Source of the DNA: Bifidobacterium breve
GTDB taxonomy: Bacteria; Actinomycetota; Actinomycetes; Nanopelagicales; Nanopelagicaceae
DNA: 6,976 nucleotides
Reading direction: 5' to 3'
NCBI GenBank assembly: GCA_943324025.2
Contig: CALPKA020000024.1
Coordinates: forward strand, 1 to 6,976
In this document: one piece after another, positions 1 to 6,570 of the stretch
How the letters are laid out: every line of letters starts with the position of its first letter
How positions within the stretch are numbered: position 1 is the first letter of the stretch
Notes under the pieces: model-generated
What the model was told of the DNA's origin: nothing
The model's database searches: none
Seen by the model: the letters and a program-made list of their open reading frames with translations, nothing else
Program-made: the position numbers and the translations under genes

Positions 1-312
1 ACATTTGCGAGATAAGAAAATTGGTGTCTCCAATTCCATATCTTTTTTAATAGTTAAGACAGATATGTTTTTAACCTCTGCGCGGATGCGATTGGTTACA
101 ACATCTGTACTGGTGTAGGAAGGGGGGAAATCTGTAGCTTTGGCAACAGCCAACTCAACTCCATTAGGTAATTTAGAAATGGCAGACAGTGAAATGTTTT
201 CTGAAACATTTGTACTGCTGTCATGTAATCCCGCTAATCGTTTTAGAGGAGTAAATCGCCACGCCTCTTCGCGACCAGTTGGTGTTAGAGAATTAGTGTT
301 GAGTGCACTCAT
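1..312 (-). CDS. sufD: SufD, Fe-S cluster assembly protein (N-terminal part, runs off the window)
   Basis: SufD partners SufB and the ATPase SufC in the cytoplasmic SufBCD scaffold complex that builds iron-sulfur clusters. I translated the minus strand from the ATG at 312-310 and it stays open for 104 codons to the window edge; the C-terminal beta-helix core, which carries most family signatures, is missing. Recognition rests on the N-terminal motif REEAWRFTPLKRL (residues 14-26), typical of SufD (the 'R.E.WR.T.L' signature), and on its place directly after sufB. Its ATG shares one base with the sufB stop (TAATG), so translation is probably coupled. The purine-rich GGAAGG upstream lies about 12 nt from the ATG, too far for a strong ribosome binding site. 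A second SufB-like paralogue is the only alternative, and the WRFTPL motif argues for SufD. Confidence 0.92.
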   Translation of the reverse strand, partial: MSALNTNSLTPTGREEAWRFTPLKRLAGLHDSSTNVSENISLSAISKLPNGVELAVAKATDFPPSYTSTDVVTNRIRAEVKNISVLTIKKDMELETPIFLSRKC

Positions 313-1724
313 TAACCAACAGCACCTTCCATTTGTAATTCAATTAACCGATTGAGCTCAAGTGCGTACTCCATTGGCAATTCCTTTGCGATCGGCTCGA
401 TGAATCCACGAACGATCATTGCCATGGCTTCATCTTCTCCAAGACCACGAGACATTAGATAAAACAATTGGTCATCGCTAACTTTAGAAACAGTTGCTTC
501 GTGTCCCATTGAAACATCATCTTCTCGAACATCCACATATGGGTATGTGTCAGAGCGAGAGATCGTGTCGACTAGCAGAGCATCGCACTTCACTGTGCTC
601 TTAGAATGGTGAGCACCTTTTTCAACTTTAACCAGACCACGATAAGAGGTTCTTCCTCCCCCGCGAGCTACTGATTTTGAAATGATTGTTGAAGATGTAT
701 ATGGCGCAGCATGAACCATCTTTGCTCCAGCATCTTGATGTTGACCTTCACCAGCAAATGCAATTGAAAGAGTTTCACCCTTTGAGTGAGGACCCATCAA
801 CATAACGGCTGGATACTTCATAGTTACCTTAGATCCGATATTTCCATCAATCCACTCCATAGTTGCACCTTCAGCACACGTTGCGCGCTTGGTAACTAAG
901 TTATAAACGTTGTTGGACCAATTTTGAATGGTTGTATATCGAACTCGAGCATTCTTCTTTACGATAATTTCCACCACCGCTGAGTGAAGTGAGTCTGAAG
1001 AATAAATAGGTGCTGTGCAGCCTTCAACATAATGCACATATGAATCCTCATCAGCAATGATCAAAGTTCTTTCAAACTGTCCCATATTTTCAGTATTGAT
1101 TCTGAAATATGCCTGCAATGGAATATCCACCTTCACGCCCTTTGGCACATAGATAAATGATCCACCTGACCAGACCGATGTATTTAAAGCGGCAAATTTA
1201 TTATCGCCAACTGGAATTACTGTTCCGAAATACTCTTTAAACAAATCACCGTGGGTGCGAAGAGCAGTATCGGTATCAAGGAAAAGAACTCCCTGCTTTT
1301 CTAAATCTTCACGTATCGAGTGGTAAACAACCTCAGACTCATATTGCGCAGCTACTCCAGCGACTAAGCGCTTTTTTTCAGCTTCTGGAATACCAAGACG
1401 ATCATAAGTATTCTTAATATCATCTGGAAGATCTTCCCATGATGTTGCTTGCTTTTCAGTGGAGCGTACAAAGTATTTGATTGTGTCAAAGAAAATACCG
1501 CTTAAATCTGAACCCCAACTCGGCATCGGCTTCTTATCAAAAAGACTCAAACCTTTAAGACGCATATCTAACATCCACTGTGGTTCATTCTTCTTGGAAG
1601 AAATGTCACGCACAACCTCTTCGTTCAGACCACGTCGACTATTGGAACCGGCATCAGTTTTATCTGACCAACCGTATTCATACTTACCAATACCATCTAG
1701 TTCAGGGTGCGCGATTTGGGTCAT
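312..1724 (-). CDS. sufB: SufB, Fe-S cluster scaffold protein
   Basis: Scaffold subunit of the SufBCD complex, on which iron-sulfur clusters are assembled from persulfide sulfur before transfer to apo-proteins. The 470-residue product has the usual length for bacterial SufB without insertions. Visible family segments are [12 protein letters not shown] (46-57), [19 protein letters not shown] (192-210), [17 protein letters not shown] (231-247), [15 protein letters not shown] (266-280), [18 protein letters not shown] (379-396) and [21 protein letters not shown] (407-427). C236 and C380 appear to correspond to the conserved EGC and KCD cysteines that matter for sulfur relay in E. coli SufB. The frame stays open upstream to 1793, but those 23 residues would lie inside sufR and lack SufB character. 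The ATG at 1724 follows AAGGAG at 7-nt spacing and gives the normal MTQ...HPEL start. No intein is present, unlike many mycobacterial SufB precursors. It overlaps sufR and sufD by one base each. Confidence 0.97.
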   Translation of the reverse strand: MTQIAHPELDGIGKYEYGWSDKTDAGSNSRRGLNEEVVRDISSKKNEPQWMLDMRLKGLSLFDKKPMPSWGSDLSGIFFDTIKYFVRSTEKQATSWEDLPDDIKNTYDRLGIPEAEKKRLVAGVAAQYESEVVYHSIREDLEKQGVLFLDTDTALRTHGDLFKEYFGTVIPVGDNKFAALNTSVWSGGSFIYVPKGVKVDIPLQAYFRINTENMGQFERTLIIADEDSYVHYVEGCTAPIYSSDSLHSAVVEIIVKKNARVRYTTIQNWSNNVYNLVTKRATCAEGATMEWIDGNIGSKVTMKYPAVMLMGPHSKGETLSIAFAGEGQHQDAGAKMVHAAPYTSSTIISKSVARGGGRTSYRGLVKVEKGAHHSKSTVKCDALLVDTISRSDTYPYVDVREDDVSMGHEATVSKVSDDQLFYLMSRGLGEDEAMAMIVRGFIEPIAKELPMEYALELNRLIELQMEGAVG

Positions 1725-2443
1725 TAGCGTGCTCCTTCTTTTACTTTGGTTTTCGTTTTTTGGGAAACTGAAGTTGGGATAAATGTGGTGCATACTCCAT
1801 CACCATGGGCAATTGTTGCTAACCGTTGCACGTGCGTACCAAGTATTTCTGAGAATGCTTTAGTTTCAGCCTCACACAATTGAGGAAACTCAGAAGCCAC
1901 ATGTGCAATTGGGCAATGGTGCTGACAGATCTCATCCCCATTTCCTAATTTGTCAGTCGTGGCCGAGTAACCCTCTTTTGTAAGTAGCTTTGCCAAAAGT
2001 TTAGTTTTTTCTAGTGTTGATTTATTTGAACTCTTGATGCTCGCGCCTTTGCGAGTCAACTCCTCTGCTCTGCTCATTGCAAACTCATTCACTAAATGTT
2101 CACCATTTTTACTTGACATAAATTTAAGTGCAGCTACTGCAAGGTCATCGTAAGAGTGTTCAAATTTTTCACGTCCAGCATCAGTCATCACAAAAACTTT
2201 AGATGGTCTGCCCCGGCCACGTTCACTGGCTTGATAAGGATCCCGGGCTGTTAACACACCTTCGCTGATTAAAGAATCCAGATGCCGACGAATTCCAGCA
2301 GGTGTGATCGCTAATTTCTTAGCCAAGACCACAGCGGTGGCAGGACCATTTTCTAGAATGGTTCTAGCTATCTGGTCGCGGGTCTTGTCTGGCTCATTCT
2401 TTTTCACAACATAAGTGTTGCGTAATTCAGCCTTTCGCGCCAA
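1724..2443 (-). CDS. sufR: SufR-type Fe-S cluster-sensing transcriptional repressor
   Basis: Cytoplasmic DNA-binding regulator, expected to hold an Fe-S cluster and repress the suf operon when cluster supply is sufficient. The 239-residue reading has a winged helix-turn-helix at about 22-90: helices near 24-32 and 36-43, recognition helix [14 protein letters not shown] (47-60), and wing [15 protein letters not shown] (76-90). The C-terminal sensor region has four cysteines, C173, C177, C190 and C218 (C-x3-C-x12-C-x27-C, starting [11 protein letters not shown]), the arrangement of actinobacterial SufR proteins. It heads the operon with sufB directly downstream, overlapping by one base (TAATG). 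The start is uncertain. The longest reading begins at a TTG (2443) with an in-frame stop 17 codons upstream and no ATG or GTG between; AGGA abuts the TTG with no spacer. GTG at 2407-2405 keeps the whole helix-turn-helix and would put the putative operator at the start codon; it also lacks a clear ribosome binding site. Function is confident, N-terminus is not. Confidence 0.93.
   Translation of the reverse strand: MARKAELRNTYVVKKNEPDKTRDQIARTILENGPATAVVLAKKLAITPAGIRRHLDSLISEGVLTARDPYQASERGRGRPSKVFVMTDAGREKFEHSYDDLAVAALKFMSSKNGEHLVNEFAMSRAEELTRKGASIKSSNKSTLEKTKLLAKLLTKEGYSATTDKLGNGDEICQHHCPIAHVASEFPQLCEAETKAFSEILGTHVQRLATIAHGDGVCTTFIPTSVSQKTKTKVKEGAR
1732..1740 (-). promoter_or_regulatory. Ribosome binding site deciding the sufB start
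   Basis: On the minus strand AAGAAGGAG (1740 to 1732) contains a near-perfect Shine-Dalgarno core, AAGGAG, followed by a 7-nt spacer and the ATG at 1724. It lies inside the last codons of sufR. This is the strongest ribosome binding site in the window and settles the sufB start against the longer open frame reaching 1793. It also suggests that sufB is translated at a higher rate than sufR from the same transcript. Confidence 0.8.
2404..2420 (-). promoter_or_regulatory. Putative SufR operator (autoregulatory site)
   Basis: Read on the minus strand, 2418 to 2404 is ACACT-TATGT-TGTGA, matching exactly the inverted repeat ACACT-N5-TGTGA that I recall as the SufR site upstream of the Mycobacterium tuberculosis suf operon. 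The overlapping stretch 2407-2420 is CAACA-TAAG-TGTTG, with perfect 5-bp arms, and also fits the cyanobacterial SufR pattern CAAC-N6-GTTG. It sits at codons 9-14 of sufR if translation begins at TTG 2443, or directly over the alternative GTG start at 2407. Either way a repressor bound here would block transcription of sufRBD. The match is seen in sequence; binding is inferred. The ctaA start is about 110 bp away, so an effect on ctaA is possible but unsupported. Confidence 0.62.
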
Positions 2444-2529
2444 TCCTGACGGTGATGTCCCGTGTGAAATGCGCCTTACCTGACTGGCAAATCAACCCTC
2501 CAGCCTGCTTAAACCAATAGGCTTAAATC
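2444..2529. promoter_or_regulatory. Divergent intergenic promoter region between sufR and ctaA
   Basis: This 86-bp gap is the only non-coding stretch in the window and must hold the start signals for both operons unless they lie inside sufR. On the plus strand, TAGGCT (2518-2523) fits the loose actinobacterial -10 form TANNNT and ends 6 nt before the ctaA ATG, which is the geometry of a leaderless transcript; I see no convincing -35 element. On the minus strand a weak candidate is TTGGTT (2516-2511) with TGATTT 17 nt downstream. Neither is strong, and the assignments are tentative. Confidence 0.4.
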
Positions 2530-3432
2530 ATGCTGGTATCGAGAAAATCATTGAGTGGCAGGGTTTTTGCTCTTCTAGTTTTTCTGCAAGCAGCCTTAAT
2601 CGTCACAGGAGGGGCGGTAAGAGTTACCGGTTCAGGCCTTGGTTGTCCGACTTGGCCAGAGTGCACCCCTGGCTCCTACACACCAGTTCCCGGACAAGCA
2701 GAAGGTGCACTTCATGCTTGGATTGAATTTGGAAATCGATTACTTACTTTTGTTCTCCTAATTTGCGCCTTAGCTGCTCTTGCAATTTCCGTGAAATTAT
2801 GCACCAAATCAATTAAGAAAATAAGAATTCGATTGTTGGCATTTCTGCAGTTGCTAGGGATTCTAGGACAGGGTGTGTTGGGTGGAATAACTGTACTTAC
2901 CGATTTACATCCTATTCCTGTTGCGGGGCATTTTTTATTGTCAATTTTCCTAATTGCAGGGGCAATCTCTCTTCGCTTTGAAATGGTAGGGGTCGACAAA
3001 CAAGAAGCTACCGGATTAATCAGACCGCTACTTCCAATATTTATCTGGTTAACCTTGTTTGTTTTAATCGCTGGAACGATAGTTACAGGCAGTGGTCCAC
3101 ATGCAGGTGATGAGCAGGCGAAAAGATTTGGGTTTGATCCAAGAGTTGTTTCCTGGCTTCATGCAGATTTGGTCATTGCGTTAATTGTATTAAGCGCAAT
3201 GCTTCTGTTGATTACCCGGGGCTCAGAGTTAAATCTATTGCATCGCAGAATTAAACTTTTCTTAATACTCAGCTTACTTCAAGGTGTGGTCGGGTATGTT
3301 CAATACTTCACAGGCTTACCGGTCATTTTGGTTGCTCTTCATCTTTTAGGAGCAACTCTGGTTTGGTCAACTGCTTGGTCTTTGATCAAGGTTGCAAACT
3401 CAGGATTTAAACTGAAAGGATTACTGCAATGA
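2530..3432 (+). CDS. ctaA: Heme A synthase (COX15/CtaA family)
   Basis: Integral membrane enzyme that oxidises the C8 methyl of heme O to a formyl group, giving heme A for aa3-type cytochrome c oxidase. The 300-residue protein is full length for the bacterial family and shows about eight hydrophobic spans (roughly 10-30, 68-90, 101-122, 130-150, 166-186, 208-228, 240-260, 264-286). Signatures are TGGAVRVTGSGLGCPTWPEC (26-45), whose C39/C45 pair matches the extracytoplasmic loop cysteines, WIEFGNRLLT (64-73), LHPIPVAGHFLLS (126-138), TGSGPHAGD (186-194), WLHADL (209-214) and ALHLLGA (269-275). H134, H211 and H271 are the likely heme-binding histidines; the usual His of the first-half EXXHR motif is Asn69 here. 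The ATG at 2530 lacks a good Shine-Dalgarno and may be leaderless. Its stop overlaps the tkt start (ATGA). Confidence 0.95.
   Translation: MLVSRKSLSGRVFALLVFLQAALIVTGGAVRVTGSGLGCPTWPECTPGSYTPVPGQAEGALHAWIEFGNRLLTFVLLICALAALAISVKLCTKSIKKIRIRLLAFLQLLGILGQGVLGGITVLTDLHPIPVAGHFLLSIFLIAGAISLRFEMVGVDKQEATGLIRPLLPIFIWLTLFVLIAGTIVTGSGPHAGDEQAKRFGFDPRVVSWLHADLVIALIVLSAMLLLITRGSELNLLHRRIKLFLILSLLQGVVGYVQYFTGLPVILVALHLLGATLVWSTAWSLIKVANSGFKLKGLLQ
3415..3420 (+). promoter_or_regulatory. Ribosome binding site for tkt
   Basis: AAAGGA lies inside the last codons of ctaA, 8 nt upstream of the tkt ATG at 3429. With the ATGA stop/start overlap it allows both independent entry and re-initiation of ribosomes finishing ctaA. 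It supports the chosen tkt start. Confidence 0.65.
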
Positions 3433-5495
3433 AACTAGAGGCGTGGCAACCAATTGACGATAAAGCCGTTGCTATATCAAGAGCTTTGGCAATGGATGCA
3501 GTGCAAAAGGTTGGCAATGGACATCCTGGAACAGCGATGTCTTTGGCGCCAGTTGCATACACCTTGTTTCAAAGAATTCTCAAACATGACCCAGCAAATC
3601 CAAACTGGATCGCTCGCGATCGCTTCATTCTCTCATGTGGTCATTCATCATTAACATTATATATTCAATTATTTTTATCTGGATATGGTGTTGAGTTAGA
3701 GGATTTAAAGCAGTTTAGAACCTTCAACTCCTTAACTCCTGGACATCCTGAATATGGACACACAGTTGGAGTTGAAACTACCACTGGACCTCTAGGTCAA
3801 GGCGTAGCAAATGCTGTTGGAATGGCAATGGCCGCTAGGTATGAAAAAGGTTTGTTAGATCCGGAAAATGATCAATCTATCTTTGATCACAATATCTGGG
3901 TAATAGCTTCCGATGGTGATCTGCAAGAAGGAGTTAGCGCAGAAGCTTCTTCATTAGCTGGAACACAACAGCTTGGAAATTTGAAAATGATTTATGATGA
4001 CAATCGAATTTCAATTGAAGGCGACACCCATGTTGCATTTACCGAGGATGTATCAGCACGTTACAAATCCTACGGTTGGGAAGTTTTAGAGGTTAATGCA
4101 TTAACCAATGGTGATGTGGATCGCCAAAATTTAGAGTTAGCAATGATTAAGGCCGTTGAGCAAAAAACTAAACCAGTATTGATTCGACTAAAAACTGTCA
4201 TAGCTTGGCCGGCACCAAAAGCACAAGGCACCTCAAAATCACATGGTTCAGCTCTTGGTGAAGAAGAGGTTGCTGCTACCAAAAGTGCTCTTGGTTTAGA
4301 TCCATCCCAATCATTTTATGCACCAAGTGAAGTCATAACACATGCGCGAAAAATCAAAGAGCGAGGATCAAATGCTTTTAAAGCATGGGAAAAGAATTTC
4401 CAAATCTGGCAAGATAAAAATCCTGATAAAGCTAAATTGTTAGATAGATTGCTAACTAAGAAATTGCCAGAAAAGTGGGAAGATGATTTACCAATTTTTT
4501 CTAGTGATAAAGAGATCGCAACTAGAGCCGCTTCAGGCAAAGTCATACAAGCAATAGCGGCTTCACTGCCAGAGTTTTGGGGTGGATCTGCTGATCTAGC
4601 TGAAAGCAATAACACCACAATTGATGGTGGAGGCTCTTTTCTACCTAAGGAAAGCCTCATGAAAAACGCTAACCCTTTCGGTCGAATCATCCACTTCGGT
4701 ATTCGTGAACACGCCATGGGTGCAATTCTTAATGGTGCGGCGTTGCATGGTTTAGTAAAACCATTTGCTGGAACTTTTCTAGTTTTTAGCGATTACATGC
4801 GAGGTGCTGTTCGTCTATCAGCTTTGATGCAGCTGCCAGTTACATATGTATGGACACATGATTCAATTGGGCTTGGTGAAGATGGACCAACACATCAACC
4901 AGTTGAACATTTGGCTGCCTTAAGAACAATCCCAGGGTTAGATGTGATTAGGCCTGCCGATGCCAATGAAGTTTCGGCTTGCTGGGTTGAGATAATTAAA
5001 AGAGGCAAACCAGCAGGACTTGCATTGTCTCGACAGAACTTGCCTGTAATTGATCGAAGTAGGTATGAAAGTACATCTGGAGCAAAACACGGAGCTTATG
5101 TGTTGTCTCATGCTGATAATTCAGATCAAAACAATTGCCAAGTTATTTTAATTGCCACCGGATCAGAGGTTTATCTAGCTTTATCTGCCCAAGAAGAATT
5201 ACTTTCTAAGGGAATTAAAGCTCGAGTTGTTAGTGCACCCTGCCTTGAATGGTTTATGGAACAACCTGCAAGTTATCGTGAACAAGTGCTGCCAAATGCA
5301 GTCAAAGCTCGAGTTAGCATTGAAGCGGGAATAGCTCAGCCTTGGTACAGATTCTTAGGAGATGCAGGCGTTGCAGTTTCATTAGAACATTTTGGAGCAT
5401 CCGCTAGTGCACCGTTGCTTTTCAAAGAGTTTGGTTTCACCGTCGAAAACATCGTTAAAGCAGCAAAAGAAAGTATTGCTAAAGTAAATGGCTAA
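3429..5495 (+). CDS. tkt: Transketolase
   Basis: Thiamine-diphosphate enzyme of the cytoplasmic pentose phosphate pathway; it moves two-carbon ketol units between xylulose 5-phosphate and ribose 5-phosphate or erythrose 4-phosphate. At 688 residues it is full length with all three domains. The N-terminal cofactor domain shows GNGHPGTAMSL (29-39), CGHSS (70-74), GHPEYGH (105-111), TTGPLGQG (118-125) and the metal/ThDP motif SDGDLQEG (161-168) continuing to DDNRISIEGDT (190-200, with N192). SHGSALG (271-277) supplies the conserved active-site His272. The pyrimidine-binding domain carries the catalytic glutamate in GIREHAM (424-430, E427), THDSIGLGEDGPTHQP (476-491, H489) and VIRPADANE (506-514). 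The C-terminal domain includes ATGSEV (576-581). No key residue appears lost. It overlaps ctaA by 4 bp and tal by 8 bp. DXPS synthase is excluded by length and motif order. Confidence 0.98.
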   Translation: MKLEAWQPIDDKAVAISRALAMDAVQKVGNGHPGTAMSLAPVAYTLFQRILKHDPANPNWIARDRFILSCGHSSLTLYIQLFLSGYGVELEDLKQFRTFNSLTPGHPEYGHTVGVETTTGPLGQGVANAVGMAMAARYEKGLLDPENDQSIFDHNIWVIASDGDLQEGVSAEASSLAGTQQLGNLKMIYDDNRISIEGDTHVAFTEDVSARYKSYGWEVLEVNALTNGDVDRQNLELAMIKAVEQKTKPVLIRLKTVIAWPAPKAQGTSKSHGSALGEEEVAATKSALGLDPSQSFYAPSEVITHARKIKERGSNAFKAWEKNFQIWQDKNPDKAKLLDRLLTKKLPEKWEDDLPIFSSDKEIATRAASGKVIQAIAASLPEFWGGSADLAESNNTTIDGGGSFLPKESLMKNANPFGRIIHFGIREHAMGAILNGAALHGLVKPFAGTFLVFSDYMRGAVRLSALMQLPVTYVWTHDSIGLGEDGPTHQPVEHLAALRTIPGLDVIRPADANEVSACWVEIIKRGKPAGLALSRQNLPVIDRSRYESTSGAKHGAYVLSHADNSDQNNCQVILIATGSEVYLALSAQEELLSKGIKARVVSAPCLEWFMEQPASYREQVLPNAVKARVSIEAGIAQPWYRFLGDAGVAVSLEHFGASASAPLLFKEFGFTVENIVKAAKESIAKVNG

Positions 5496-6570
5496 AGTTC
5501 TAGAAGATCTATCAAATGCAGGTGTGGCAATTTGGTTAGATGATCTCTCTCGGGAGAGGTTAGTCAGCGGTTCTCTAAAACAGTTAATCAAGGAATTCAA
5601 CGTAGTTGGAGTTACAACTAATCCGAGCATATTTAACTCCGCTATCAGCACTTCACAACTTTATAAATCAGACATATTGCAGCATAAGTCGGATTCAATT
5701 GAAGAGATTATTACAAAGCTCACTACCGATGATGTACGTGACGCTTGTGACCTCTTTCGAGATGCTTACGATACAAACAATCAAGATGGCAGAGTTTCAA
5801 TTGAAGTAGATCCAAGATATGCAAATGACACCAACGCAACAATCGAACAGGGTATCCAACTATGGAACTTAATAAATCGACCAAATCTTTTAATAAAGGT
5901 ACCAGCCACTCTTGCTGGTTTACCTGCAATAACGCAACTAACAGCAGAAGGCATCAGCGTTAATGTTACTTTGATATTCTCAGTGAAAAGATACCAGCAA
6001 GTGCTAGCAGCTTATGCAGATGGCCTTGAAATGAGAATCGCAGCAAATAAAAGTATTCGCGAAATACACTCGGTTGCTTCATTCTTCATTAGCCGAATTG
6101 ACTCTGCAGTAGATGTTTTGTTAGATGAAAATTCGGAATTACGAGGTGCAACCGCCATTGCTAATGCGATTCTTGCTTATGATGCTTTCTTAAAGTTCGA
6201 ACTCTCTGATAGATGGAAGAATCTCAAAATCAAAGGTTCTAATTCGCAACGTCCCTTGTGGGCCTCCACAGGAGTTAAAGATCCAAAGTACGATCCAACC
6301 CGTTATGTTATGCAACTTGTTGCAAAACAAATTGTGAATACGATGCCAGAAAATACATTGAATGCAGTTAAAGCAAACGGAGTTTTTTTAGGTGATTCCA
6401 TCACGCCAAATATTGGTAAAGCAAAACAGATAATGGCAAAGCTAGCACTTGCTGGAATAGATCTAGACAAAATTACGAATGAATTGGAACTTGATGGTGT
6501 CGAAAAATTTGAAAAATCCTGGATAGAGTTGATGAAGTCCGTGAACAAAATAGTAATGGGTGAGCAATGA
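5488..6570 (+). CDS. tal: Transaldolase (mycobacterial-type)
   Basis: Cytoplasmic enzyme that transfers the dihydroxyacetone unit of sedoheptulose 7-phosphate to glyceraldehyde 3-phosphate, giving erythrose 4-phosphate and fructose 6-phosphate; it works with transketolase. The 360-residue length fits the actinobacterial/cyanobacterial subfamily, longer than E. coli TalB (about 317). Motifs in order are AGVAIWLDDLSRERL (11-25, with acidic D18/D19), GVTTNPSIF (41-49), LLIKVPAT (134-141) with Schiff-base lysine K137, SVNVTLIFS (157-165), SVASFFISRID (195-205), RPLWASTGVKDP (255-266), and NTMPENTL (284-291). The N-terminus matches the family closely, supporting the ATG at 5488 although the upstream AG-rich stretch is only a weak ribosome binding site; coupling to tkt through the 8-bp overlap is likely. 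In some bacteria this type of transaldolase is fused to phosphoglucose isomerase; here the two are separate adjacent genes. Confidence 0.97.
   Translation: MAKVLEDLSNAGVAIWLDDLSRERLVSGSLKQLIKEFNVVGVTTNPSIFNSAISTSQLYKSDILQHKSDSIEEIITKLTTDDVRDACDLFRDAYDTNNQDGRVSIEVDPRYANDTNATIEQGIQLWNLINRPNLLIKVPATLAGLPAITQLTAEGISVNVTLIFSVKRYQQVLAAYADGLEMRIAANKSIREIHSVASFFISRIDSAVDVLLDENSELRGATAIANAILAYDAFLKFELSDRWKNLKIKGSNSQRPLWASTGVKDPKYDPTRYVMQLVAKQIVNTMPENTLNAVKANGVFLGDSITPNIGKAKQIMAKLALAGIDLDKITNELELDGVEKFEKSWIELMKSVNKIVMGEQ

Noticed and set aside
547..1030. Possible intein insertion in SufB, known from mycobacterial homologues.
   Set aside because: The SufB frame is continuous through both conserved cysteine regions with normal spacing and a total of 470 residues, so no intein is present.
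1368..1379. GC core followed by a run of seven T (AGCGC then T) resembling a plus-strand terminator tail.
   Set aside because: There is no stable inverted repeat before the T-run, no plus-strand gene to terminate, and the bases encode the EKKRL stretch of SufB on the other strand.
1725..1793. Extension of sufB by 23 residues to an upstream ATG at 1793.
   Set aside because: The extension lies within sufR, does not look like a SufB N-terminus, and the ATG at 1724 has a strong, well-spaced Shine-Dalgarno.
3616..3623. The octamer GCGATCGC, identical to the cyanobacterial HIP1 repeat.
   Set aside because: I noticed one copy only, inside conserved transketolase codons (IARDRF); a single palindrome is no evidence for a repeat family or for a cyanobacterial source.
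4070..4717. Antisense open frames of 70 and 133 codons within tkt.
   Set aside because: They lie opposite strongly conserved transketolase coding sequence and show no recognisable protein character or ribosome binding sites. They are shadows of the coding strand.
5325..5350. tRNA-like 5' half: GCGGGAATAGCTCAG followed by TTGGTA, resembling the acceptor and D-arm of a bacterial tRNA.
   Set aside because: The D-stem does not close (no GAGC after the loop), there is no matching T-arm or 3' acceptor downstream, and the bases encode the conserved transketolase segment IEAGIAQPWYRF. It is a chance resemblance.
5543..5560. Small hairpin CTCTC-TCGG-GAGAG early in tal, which could act as a translation-control or attenuator structure.
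   Set aside because: It falls on the codons of the conserved DDLSRERL motif, the stem is only five perfect pairs plus weak extension, and no U-tract follows. Protein constraint explains it.
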